From an uncultured Achromobacter sp. (GTDB lineage Bacteria; Pseudomonadota; Gammaproteobacteria; Burkholderiales; Burkholderiaceae_B): 5,241 bases of DNA. The notes under the pieces were generated by a model, which was not told the DNA's origin, ran no database searches, and saw only the letters and a program-made list of their open reading frames with translations. Of this stretch, positions 1 through 4,903 are shown piece by piece. The stretch spans positions 1 to 5,241 of the forward strand of contig CAJYKY010000322.1 of NCBI GenBank assembly GCA_913775005.1, given 5' to 3'. The stretch's first letter is position 1. Each line of letters starts with the position of its first letter. The position numbers and the translations under genes are program-made.

Positions 1-663
1 CTGGCGCGCTTTAACGGCACGCCTTGCATGGTGATCGGCCATCAGAAGGGCCGCGACACCAAGGAACGCGCCGCACGCAATTTCGGCATGCCGCGTCCCG
101 AGGGCTATCGCAAGGCGCTGCGCCTGATGCGCCTGGCTGAAAAATTCGGCATCCCCGTGTTCACCTTCGTGGACACCCCGGGCGCCTACCCCGGCATTGG
201 CGCGGAAGAGCGCGGCCAGTCCGAAGCCATCGGCCACAATCTGTACGCCATGGCCGAGCTGAAGGTTCCCGTGATCTGCACGATCATCGGTGAAGGCGGC
301 TCGGGCGGCGCGCTGGCGATTGCCGTGGGCAACGCCGTGCTGATGTTGCAGTACGCCACCTACGCCGTGATCTCGCCGGAAGGCTGCGCGTCGATTCTGT
401 GGCGCAGCGCCGACAAGGCGCCGGAAGCCGCCGACGCGCTGGCCATCATCGCGCCGCGCCTGAAGGACCTGGGCCTGGTTGACCGCGTGGTTAACGAACC
501 GGTGGGCGGCGCCCACCGCGACCCGCGCGTCATGGCGCGCCTGCTGCGCCGCGCGCTGGGCGATTCCCTGCGCCAGCTGCAAGGCATGACGCCCGAGCAA
601 CTGGTTGAACAGCGCGTGCAACGCGTGCTGTCCTACGGCGCCTTCCAGGAAGTGCGCGCCTGA
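1..663 (+). CDS. accA: Acetyl-CoA carboxylase carboxyltransferase subunit alpha, 5'-truncated by the window edge
   Basis: AccA pairs with AccD to form the cytoplasmic carboxyltransferase that moves the carboxyl group from carboxybiotin (on AccB) to acetyl-CoA, giving malonyl-CoA for fatty acid synthesis. The frame is open from base 1 and ends in TGA. The visible 220 residues match the C-terminal two-thirds of the family (E. coli AccA has 319 aa), so about 100 residues lie upstream. Diagnostic stretches, numbered from the first visible codon, are GHQKGRDTKE (13-22), RNFGMPRPEGYRKALRLM (26-43), DTPGAYPGIGAEERGQSEAI (58-77), GEGGSGGALAIAVGN (97-111, the glycine-rich crotonase-fold segment), SPEGCASILW (125-134) and IAPRLKDLGL (150-159). 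No frame disruption or missing motif is seen. tilS follows after 61 bp on the same strand, so co-transcription is possible. Identity is near certain; only the 5' end is unknown. Confidence 0.97.
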   Translation: MARFNGTPCMVIGHQKGRDTKERAARNFGMPRPEGYRKALRLMRLAEKFGIPVFTFVDTPGAYPGIGAEERGQSEAIGHNLYAMAELKVPVICTIIGEGGSGGALAIAVGNAVLMLQYATYAVISPEGCASILWRSADKAPEAADALAIIAPRLKDLGLVDRVVNEPVGGAHRDPRVMARLLRRALGDSLRQLQGMTPEQLVEQRVQRVLSYGAFQEVRA

Positions 664-675
664 TGCGGCCAGCGG

Positions 676-695
676 CGCCGGCCAGACCGCCGGCG
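676..695 (+). other. GC-rich hairpin between accA and tilS
   Basis: A perfect 7-bp inverted repeat, CGCCGGC (676-682) and GCCGGCG (689-695), encloses a 6-nt loop just after the accA stop. No T-run follows, so it is not a standard intrinsic terminator. It might act as an intercistronic stability or attenuation element, but in such GC-rich sequence it could also be chance. Confidence 0.3.
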
Positions 696-724
696 TCCAG
701 ACCGCGCGCAACGCGCCCACTGTC

Positions 725-1813
725 ATGACAGCCCGACATACGCCCGACCTGCCCGCCACGGACACGTCGGGCGTGTTGCGTGGGGCGGGGGCGGGCGCAT
801 TGCTGCCGACGCATCCGGGGCTAAGCGCTGCGGTGTCGGTTGCGCTGAAGGAAGCGTTGGGGGGGCGGGGGCAACCGCGCATCGCCGTGGCGCTAAGCGG
901 CGGCGCCGACTCGGCCATGCTGGCCGTCCACGCGGCTGCCGTCGCGCGCGAGCTGGGGCTGGACCTGCACCTGTTCCACGTCCATCACGGCCTGCAAGCG
1001 GCCGCCGACGCGTGGAGCGAACACGCCATCGCACTCGCTCAACGGTTGGACGTCCCCATCGCCATCGCCCGCGTGCAGGTGGCGCAGGCGGCCGGCAAGG
1101 GCGTCGAGGCCGCCGCGCGCGACGCGCGCTACGCTGCGTTGGCACAGATGGCGCGCGACCACGGCGCAACGCTCGTGCTGCTCGCCCATCACCGCAATGA
1201 TCAGGCCGAAACCGTGCTGCTGCGCTTGCTGCGCGGCACCGGACTTGTCGGCATGGCCGCGATGGCGCCGATCAGCCATCGCGACGGCATCACCTACCTG
1301 CGTCCCTGGCTCACGCAAGACCGCGCCACGATCCTCGAAGCCGCCGATGCGGTCGAGGCCGCTTGCGGATGGCGCGCCGTGCAAGATCCCACCAACGCCG
1401 ACCCGCACTACACGCGCGCCGCGCTACGCGAACTGCTGGCCCCCGTGCTGGATAAACGCTGGCCGGGCTGGCGCGCCATCGTCGCCCGCCATGCCGACCA
1501 CATGGCCGAAGCAGCGCAGATCCTGGATGAAGTCGCGCACGAAGATTTCGCGCGGCTGGAGCCCAGCCCCGACGGTGTCAGCTTTTCCTTGAGGGCGTGG
1601 CGCGAACTGTCCCCGGCACGCCAGTCGCAGGTGCTGCGCCATTGGCTGGCGCACAACGGCGCGCGCATGCCCACCGATGCGCGCCTGCGCGACCTGCTGC
1701 GCCAACTGCGTCAGTTGCACAGCCTGGGGCATGACCGGCAACTGCGCGTGGAGCAGGCGGGTCATGTGATCCGCTGCCATCGCGGCCGCGTCTGGGTGGA
1801 ACCTCGGGAATGA
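725..1813 (+). CDS. tilS: tRNA(Ile)-lysidine synthetase TilS, short form
   Basis: TilS uses ATP to attach lysine to C34 of the CAU-anticodon tRNA-Ile, converting it to lysidine so that the tRNA reads AUA as isoleucine. The predicted protein has 362 aa. The N-type ATP-pyrophosphatase PP-loop SGGADS is at 58-63, HVHHGLQ at 85-91, the AHHRNDQAETVLLRLLRG block at 154-171, and the DPTN...YTRAALR block at 221-235. Residues from about 250 to the end correspond to the substrate-binding domain. The last domain present in the 432-aa E. coli enzyme is absent, as in other short TilS proteins such as that of Aquifex. The start is uncertain: ATG 725 has no clear Shine-Dalgarno and leaves 57 residues before the PP-loop, more than usual, so GTG 773 or GTG 833 are alternatives. 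The frame is also open upstream into accA, but that part does not look like TilS. The second block has N at 159 where family members usually have D. Confidence 0.94.
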   Translation: MTARHTPDLPATDTSGVLRGAGAGALLPTHPGLSAAVSVALKEALGGRGQPRIAVALSGGADSAMLAVHAAAVARELGLDLHLFHVHHGLQAAADAWSEHAIALAQRLDVPIAIARVQVAQAAGKGVEAAARDARYAALAQMARDHGATLVLLAHHRNDQAETVLLRLLRGTGLVGMAAMAPISHRDGITYLRPWLTQDRATILEAADAVEAACGWRAVQDPTNADPHYTRAALRELLAPVLDKRWPGWRAIVARHADHMAEAAQILDEVAHEDFARLEPSPDGVSFSLRAWRELSPARQSQVLRHWLAHNGARMPTDARLRDLLRQLRQLHSLGHDRQLRVEQAGHVIRCHRGRVWVEPRE

Positions 1814-1830
1814 AAAAAGGCGATTTCGGG

Positions 1831-1840
1831 AAGAATTCTT
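1831..1840. promoter_or_regulatory. 10-bp palindrome upstream of lysC
   Basis: AAGAATTCTT is a perfect palindrome in the AT-rich gap between tilS and lysC, immediately followed by GAAAAAT. It overlaps a TTGAAA (1839-1844) that could serve as a -35 box, but only with a 19-bp spacer to a poor -10 (TAAATT, 1864-1869). No regulator can be named from the sequence. Confidence 0.3.
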
Positions 1841-1866
1841 GAAAAATAGCCGCTCTGCGAACGTAA

Positions 1867-1878
1867 ATTTCGCGAAAT
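1867..1878. promoter_or_regulatory. 12-bp palindrome abutting the likely lysC -35 region
   Basis: ATTTCGCGAAAT is a perfect 12-bp palindrome centred about 40 bp before the transcription start predicted from the TAGAAT -10 box. Its last base touches the position where a -35 box would lie (1878-1883). That placement would suit an operator or activator site controlling lysC. It is inferred from symmetry and position only; no known regulator consensus is claimed. Confidence 0.4.
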
Positions 1879-1906
1879 GAGCAAATTTTTACCGCCGCGC
1901 TAGAAT
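1878..1906 (+). promoter_or_regulatory. Probable sigma-70 promoter of lysC
   Basis: A -10 box TAGAAT (1901-1906, five of six matches to TATAAT) lies in the tilS-lysC gap. The hexamer 17 bp upstream, TGAGCA (1878-1883), matches the -35 consensus at only three positions, which suggests a weak or activator-dependent promoter. Transcription would start near 1913, giving a leader of about 47 nt before the ATG at 1960. The same octamer GCTAGAAT recurs before the tRNA gene at 3294-3301, supporting it as a real -10 element in this genome. Confidence 0.5.
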
Positions 1907-1959
1907 AGATGGTTTTGCCCGTCATCACTTTCGCGGCGGGTTTCCAGCCAGAGTACGAG

Positions 1960-3225
1960 ATGTCCCTGATCGTTCACAAATATGGCGGTACTTCGATGGG
2001 CTCGGTCGAGCGCATCAGAAACGTGGCGCGTCGCGTCGCGAAGTGGCATGCCGCAGGCCACCAGGTTGTTGTAGTGCCGTCGGCAATGGCGGGCGAAACG
2101 AATCGCCTGCTTGGCCTGGCGCGCGAAATTTCGCCGCAGCCCGACGGCCGCGAGCTCGACATGATCGCCGCTACCGGCGAGCAGGCCAGCAGCGGTTTGC
2201 TGGCCATCGCCTTGCAGGCCGAAGGCGTGCCCGCGCGCAGCTATGCCGGTTGGCAAGTGCCCGTGCGCACCGATTCGTCGTTCACCAAAGCCCGCATCAG
2301 CTCGATCGACGACGCCCGCATCCGCGCGGATCTCGACGCGGGCCGCGTCGTCATCGTGACGGGCTTCCAGGGCATCGACCCGGAAGGCCACATCACGACG
2401 CTGGGCCGTGGCGGTTCCGACACCTCGGCCGTGGCCGTGGCGGCCGCTATCAAGGCCGATGAATGCCTGATCTACACAGACGTGGACGGCGTCTATACGA
2501 CCGACCCGCGCGTGGTGCCCGAAGCGCGCCGCATGGCCGTCGTTTCCTTCGAGGAAATGCTGGAAATGGCCTCGCTGGGCTCCAAGGTGTTGCAGATCCG
2601 CTCGGTGGAATTCGCCGGCAAATATCGTGTACCGGTCCGGGTCCTGTCCTCGCTGACCGACCCGCTCATTCCGCTCGACGAAGAAATGATCTCGGGCACG
2701 CTGATTACTTTTGAGGAAGACGAAAAAATGGAAGCCGCCGTTGTGTCCGGCATCGCCTTCAGCCGCGACGAAGCCAAAATCACCTTGCTGGCGGTCCCCG
2801 ACAAACCGGGCATCGCTTTCTCCATCCTGGGTCCTGTCGCCGCCGCCAATATCGACGTCGACATGATCGTGCAGAACCAGTCCGTGGCTGGCACGACTGA
2901 CTTCTCGTTCACCGTGAACCGCAATGAATTTGCGCGCGCCGTGGACTTGCTCAAGCGCGAAGTCATCCCCGCCGTGGGCGCGCGTGAACTGTCCACCGAC
3001 GAGAAGGTTGCCAAGGTCTCGATCGTGGGCATCGGCATGCGCTCGCACGTGGGCGTGGCCAGCCTGATGTTCCAGACGCTTTCGCAAGAGGGCATCAACA
3101 TCCAGATGATCAGCACCAGCGAAATCAAGACGTCGGTCATCATCGACGACAAGTACATGGAATTGGGCGTGCGCGCGCTGCACAAGGCGTTCGGCCTGGA
3201 CCAGGCGCCGGCTGCCAAGGAATAA
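1960..3225 (+). CDS. lysC: Aspartate kinase (aspartokinase), ACT-domain regulated
   Basis: Aspartokinase phosphorylates L-aspartate with ATP to give 4-phospho-aspartate, the first step towards lysine, diaminopimelate, threonine and methionine. The protein has 421 aa, the same length as Corynebacterium LysC. Kinase domain: KYGGTS (7-12), SAMAGETN (41-48), GE (73-74), TTLGRGGSDTSA (146-157), YTDVDGVYTTDPR (172-184) and LGSKVLQIRS (206-215). Two C-terminal ACT domains follow at about 264-340 (with VPDKPGIAFSIL and NIDVDMIVQN) and 346-415 (with STSEIKTSVI); these normally bind lysine and/or threonine for feedback inhibition. ATG 1960 was chosen because MSLIVHKYGG matches the family N-terminus. 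The frame is open to an ATG at 1909, but that codon lies upstream of the predicted transcription start. The Shine-Dalgarno at 1960 is weak. An internal start at residue 257 may produce a separate ACT-only beta subunit. The gene is called ask in some relatives. Confidence 0.97.
   Translation: MSLIVHKYGGTSMGSVERIRNVARRVAKWHAAGHQVVVVPSAMAGETNRLLGLAREISPQPDGRELDMIAATGEQASSGLLAIALQAEGVPARSYAGWQVPVRTDSSFTKARISSIDDARIRADLDAGRVVIVTGFQGIDPEGHITTLGRGGSDTSAVAVAAAIKADECLIYTDVDGVYTTDPRVVPEARRMAVVSFEEMLEMASLGSKVLQIRSVEFAGKYRVPVRVLSSLTDPLIPLDEEMISGTLITFEEDEKMEAAVVSGIAFSRDEAKITLLAVPDKPGIAFSILGPVAAANIDVDMIVQNQSVAGTTDFSFTVNRNEFARAVDLLKREVIPAVGARELSTDEKVAKVSIVGIGMRSHVGVASLMFQTLSQEGINIQMISTSEIKTSVIIDDKYMELGVRALHKAFGLDQAPAAKE
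2713..2730 (+). promoter_or_regulatory. Internal ribosome binding site and ATG within lysC (candidate beta-subunit start)
   Basis: GAGGAAGA (2713-2720) precedes an in-frame ATG at 2728 (Met257). If AGGA is aligned to the AGGAGG consensus, the effective spacing to the ATG is 8 nt, and the spacer is A-rich. Initiation here would give a 165-aa product made only of the two ACT domains. In-frame internal starts making a regulatory beta subunit are known for Corynebacterium glutamicum LysC and a Bacillus subtilis aspartokinase, at nearly the same position. That it is used here is inference. Confidence 0.5.
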
Positions 3226-3292
3226 AGATTCGAGGCCGGCACGATTTTTTTTGCTCCCTGACCCCTTTTGGGATCAAGACCTGAAAAATCCG

Positions 3293-3301
3293 TGCTAGAA
3301 T
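3293..3301 (+). promoter_or_regulatory. Extended -10 promoter element of the tRNA-Ser gene
   Basis: TGCTAGAAT combines a TG extension (3293-3294) with the -10 hexamer TAGAAT (3296-3301). No convincing -35 box is found 16-18 bp upstream, which an extended -10 can tolerate. Transcription would start near 3308, leaving a leader of about 8 nt before the mature tRNA. The GCTAGAAT core is identical to the one before lysC. Confidence 0.55.
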
Positions 3302-3315
3302 CTCGTTCTCTTTTC

Positions 3316-3408
3316 GGAGACGTGCCCGAGAGGCTGAAGGGGCTCCCCTGCTAAGGGAGTATGTGGCTAAAAACTGCATCGTGGGTTCGAATCCCACCGT
3401 CTCCGCCA
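3316..3408 (+). tRNA. tRNA-Ser (anticodon GCU)
   Basis: This 93-nt class II tRNA reads the serine codons AGC and AGU. Acceptor stem GGAGACG (3316-3322) pairs with CGTCTCC (3398-3404), followed by discriminator G (3405) and an encoded CCA (3406-3408). The anticodon stem is CTCCC (3343-3347) and GGGAG (3355-3359) around a 7-nt loop with anticodon GCT at 3350-3352. The long variable arm typical of tRNA-Ser spans 3360-3380 and folds into a short stem. The T arm is GTGGG / CCCAC (3381-3385, 3393-3397) around TTCGAAT. All stems are intact and the gene appears functional. It lies between lysC and an uncharacterised two-gene unit and ends in its own terminator. Confidence 0.98.
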
Positions 3409-3414
3409 GATAAG

Positions 3415-3445
3415 CTTCGGTACTGGCTTCTGGCCAGTGCCGAAG
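3415..3445 (+). other. Long hairpin in the tRNA-Ser 3' trailer
   Basis: CTTCGGTACTGGC (3415-3427) pairs with GCCAGTGCCGAAG (3433-3445) over 13 positions, with one T-G wobble and a 5-nt loop TTCTG. It begins 6 nt after the CCA end. No T-run follows, so it is not the terminator, which comes next. It could help tRNA 3'-end processing or stabilise a released trailer RNA. Confidence 0.6.
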
Positions 3446-3452
3446 ATAAAAA

Positions 3453-3487
3453 CCCCGCAATCGCGACAGTGATTGCGGGGTTTTTTT
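3453..3487 (+). terminator. Strong intrinsic terminator of the tRNA-Ser transcript
   Basis: A perfect 10-bp stem, CCCCGCAATC (3453-3462) and GATTGCGGGG (3471-3480), encloses an 8-nt loop and is followed directly by seven Ts (3481-3487). Five As at 3448-3452 would give a short U-run on the minus strand as well, so it could act in both directions, although no minus-strand gene is seen to end here. Confidence 0.93.
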
Positions 3488-3502
3488 ATGTCTTTCCGCC
3501 AC

Positions 3503-3507
3503 GGTGA
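3503..3507 (+). promoter_or_regulatory. Ribosome binding site deciding the start of the DUF2199 gene
   Basis: GGTGA is complementary to UCACC near the 3' end of 16S rRNA and lies 8 nt before ATG 3516. The alternative in-frame GTG at 3504 sits inside this site, so the ATG at 3516 is preferred. Confidence 0.5.
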
Positions 3508-3515
3508 ACGCGAAC

Positions 3516-4031
3516 ATGGATTTCTCTTTCAAGTGCACGGCGTGTCATGAGGTCCATCACGGCCTGCCCAGCTTTGGCGCCGAGGCGCCGGAAAGCTATT
3601 ACCGCATCGCGCCCGACGAGCGGCCGCAGCGCGGTGATCTGGGCAGCGATGATTGCGTCATCGACGAACAGCATTTCTTTGTGCGCGGCTGCATCGAGCT
3701 GCCGATCCACGGGCACGATGAACCCTTCGTGTGGGGGGTATGGGTATCGCTGAGTCTGGCGAGCTACGAGACCTGGGTGCGCACGTCGGATGATGCGCAG
3801 CGATCGCACACGCCGCCGCTGTTCGGCTGGCTCAATACGCAGCTGACGCCTTACCCGGACACGCTGAGTCTGAAGACGCATGTGCATCTGCGCGATGACG
3901 GCTTGCGGCCGTGGATAGAGCTTGAAGCCACCGACCATCCGCTTGCGATCGAGCAGCGTGAAGGGATTTCGGTGGACCGGGTGGCGCAGATTTATGCGAT
4001 GCTCGTGCACGGCCACGATCACCGCCTCTGA
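3516..4031 (+). CDS. DUF2199 domain-containing protein
   Basis: A 171-aa, apparently cytoplasmic protein without signal peptide or membrane segment. From memory of the family it is a full-length DUF2199 protein; its function is unknown. The N-terminus has a CxxC pair (C7, C10) in FKCTACHEVHHGLP, reminiscent of a small metal-binding knuckle. The family-like core follows: LPSFGAEAPESYY (17-29), CVIDEQHFFVRGCIELP (47-63), EPFVWGVWVSLS (69-80), then FGWLNTQLTPYPDTLSLKTH and ELEATDHPLAIEQREGIS near the C-terminus. ATG 3516 was chosen over GTG 3504 because of the GGTGA site and because family members begin just before the CxxC. The gene starts only 28 bp after the tRNA terminator and I see no promoter in that gap. 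The ankyrin gene follows after 18 bp and is probably co-expressed. DUF assignment is confident; any role is unknown. Confidence 0.9.
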   Translation: MDFSFKCTACHEVHHGLPSFGAEAPESYYRIAPDERPQRGDLGSDDCVIDEQHFFVRGCIELPIHGHDEPFVWGVWVSLSLASYETWVRTSDDAQRSHTPPLFGWLNTQLTPYPDTLSLKTHVHLRDDGLRPWIELEATDHPLAIEQREGISVDRVAQIYAMLVHGHDHRL

Positions 4032-4037
4032 CACCTC

Positions 4038-4043
4038 AAGGAG
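4038..4043 (+). promoter_or_regulatory. Shine-Dalgarno site that identifies a TTG start
   Basis: AAGGAG lies 6 nt before TTG 4050, in the 18-bp gap between the two genes. It is the strongest plus-strand ribosome binding site in the window, and it fixes the start of the ankyrin gene at a rare TTG codon. Confidence 0.8.
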
Positions 4044-4049
4044 CAAGCT

Positions 4050-4853
4050 TTGAAGCCCAGCGATATCTTTGATGCCGCGCGCAGCGGCGACGTGGAGCGC
4101 GTGCGCGCTTGTCTGGCCGCTGGCGCGGACCCGGCAGCCGTGAACGACTACGGATTCACCGCGTTGCAATCGGCGGCCATGGGCGCCAACAGCACCGATG
4201 TCGCGCAGAACCTGGCAGTCTTGAAGCTGCTGATCGAGGCGGGCAGCCCGTTGGAGTTCGCGCGTGAAGGGCGCACCGCGCTGTATCTGGCGGCCGAATT
4301 CGCGCCCAGCACGGATGCCGTGCAGCTGCTGATCGATGCGGGGGCGCAGGCGGATATCCACGACGCGCACGGCAATCACATCACGGTGAACGCGATGATC
4401 CCCGAGGTGCAGGAATTATTGTCCGCACTGACCGGCGTGGCATTGGTAGAACCCGAACCCGAGCCAGAACCCATCAAGCTCAGCGCCGCGCAATGGCGAG
4501 CCGCGCAGGCCAAGTTGGATGCGTTGTTTGCCTCGCTGACTGACGCCGGCCTGGTCGCCTTGCAGGACGCCGGCATGACGCAGTCGGACGGGTTTTCGGA
4601 TTGCTCTGAAGTCTTTCACGAGCGTGGCGGTGCCGCGGCGGGCCTGCATGGCTTTTGCTTTTACACGCGGCAGGATCGCAACCGCGCCAAGCGGGAAGGG
4701 CGGCTGGATCTGGCGTTCTGGGGCGCGCCCGAAGGCGCGGACGCAGACATGCTGCGCGTGGGGGAACTGATCGTGCGCACGGCCGAGTCTGTGGGCTTTT
4801 CCGTGACCTGGAACGGCAGCGTCGGCAGACGGCCTACGTTGTTGCTGGTGTAG
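4050..4853 (+). CDS. Ankyrin-repeat protein with a DUF6891-like C-terminal domain
   Basis: A 267-aa soluble protein in two parts. Residues about 3-127 form three to four ankyrin repeats: IFDAARSGDVERVRACLAAG (6-25), GFTALQSAAM (35-44) with VLKLLIEAGSP, GRTALYLAAE (74-83) with AVQLLIDAGAQADIHD, and a degenerate fourth around 105-127. A Pro-Glu linker (EPEPEPEP, 134-141) follows. The C-terminal half (about 145-267) contains DAGMTQSDGFSDCSEVF, GFCFYTRQDRNRA (201-213), LAFWG and GFSVTWNG. It resembles DUF6891 from memory, which I hold only moderately. Ankyrin repeats bind protein partners; no target or enzymatic activity can be read here. Translation starts at TTG 4050, supported by AAGGAG 6 nt upstream and an ankyrin repeat beginning at once; the next in-frame ATG (4179) would remove the first repeat. 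It is probably in an operon with the DUF2199 gene. Function unknown. Confidence 0.85.
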   Translation: MKPSDIFDAARSGDVERVRACLAAGADPAAVNDYGFTALQSAAMGANSTDVAQNLAVLKLLIEAGSPLEFAREGRTALYLAAEFAPSTDAVQLLIDAGAQADIHDAHGNHITVNAMIPEVQELLSALTGVALVEPEPEPEPIKLSAAQWRAAQAKLDALFASLTDAGLVALQDAGMTQSDGFSDCSEVFHERGGAAAGLHGFCFYTRQDRNRAKREGRLDLAFWGAPEGADADMLRVGELIVRTAESVGFSVTWNGSVGRRPTLLLV

Positions 4854-4859
4854 ACGGGA

Positions 4860-4884
4860 GGCGGCGCAGCAAGCGTGCGCCGCC
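4860..4884. terminator. GC hairpin between convergent genes, possible bidirectional terminator
   Basis: GGCGGCGCA (4860-4868) and TGCGCCGCC (4876-4884) form a perfect 9-bp stem with a 7-nt loop in the 50-bp gap between two converging genes. Neither strand has a T-run after the stem, so it is not a canonical intrinsic terminator. It may still block readthrough or protect 3' ends. Confidence 0.45.
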
Positions 4885-4903
4885 GGATTGCAGGTGCCGA
4901 GGT

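Noticed and set aside
605..724. Upstream extension of tilS from an ATG within accA
   Set aside because: It would add 40 residues, overlapping accA, with no TilS similarity. ATG 725 or a later start is more plausible.
1909..1959. 17-residue N-terminal extension of LysC from ATG 1909
   Set aside because: The ATG lies just after the TAGAAT -10 box and before the expected transcription start. Family members begin at the residue corresponding to ATG 1960.
1900..3183. 427-codon minus-strand open frame opposite lysC
   Set aside because: Its length comes from GC-rich third positions in the real gene. The translation is His/Asp/Gly/Arg-rich low-information sequence and resembles no family, while lysC matches its family along its whole length.
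3226..3252. T8 run after lysC as an intrinsic terminator
   Set aside because: The eight Ts at 3245-3252 are preceded by only a weak, bulged 4-bp stem. Without a credible hairpin, I do not call it a terminator.
3385..3408. tRNA-Ser 3' end as an integration attachment site
   Set aside because: No second copy of the tRNA 3' end and no integrase are present downstream within the window, so an att site cannot be supported.
3140..3538. Minus-strand 132-codon frame containing VGFEPT, antisense to tRNA-Ser
   Set aside because: The peptide is the well-known false translation of the tRNA-Ser complement (an AntiFam-type artefact). It overlaps lysC, the tRNA and the terminator.
3488..3550. 20-codon ATG frame overlapping the start of the DUF2199 gene
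   Set aside because: It begins directly at the terminator T-run with no ribosome binding site, and its peptide has no recognisable character. It is probably chance.
4447..4473. Short tandem repeat encoding the Pro-Glu linker of the ankyrin protein
   Set aside because: The codons vary between GAA/GAG and CCC/CCA, so it is an ordinary flexible linker, not a clean slippage-prone repeat.
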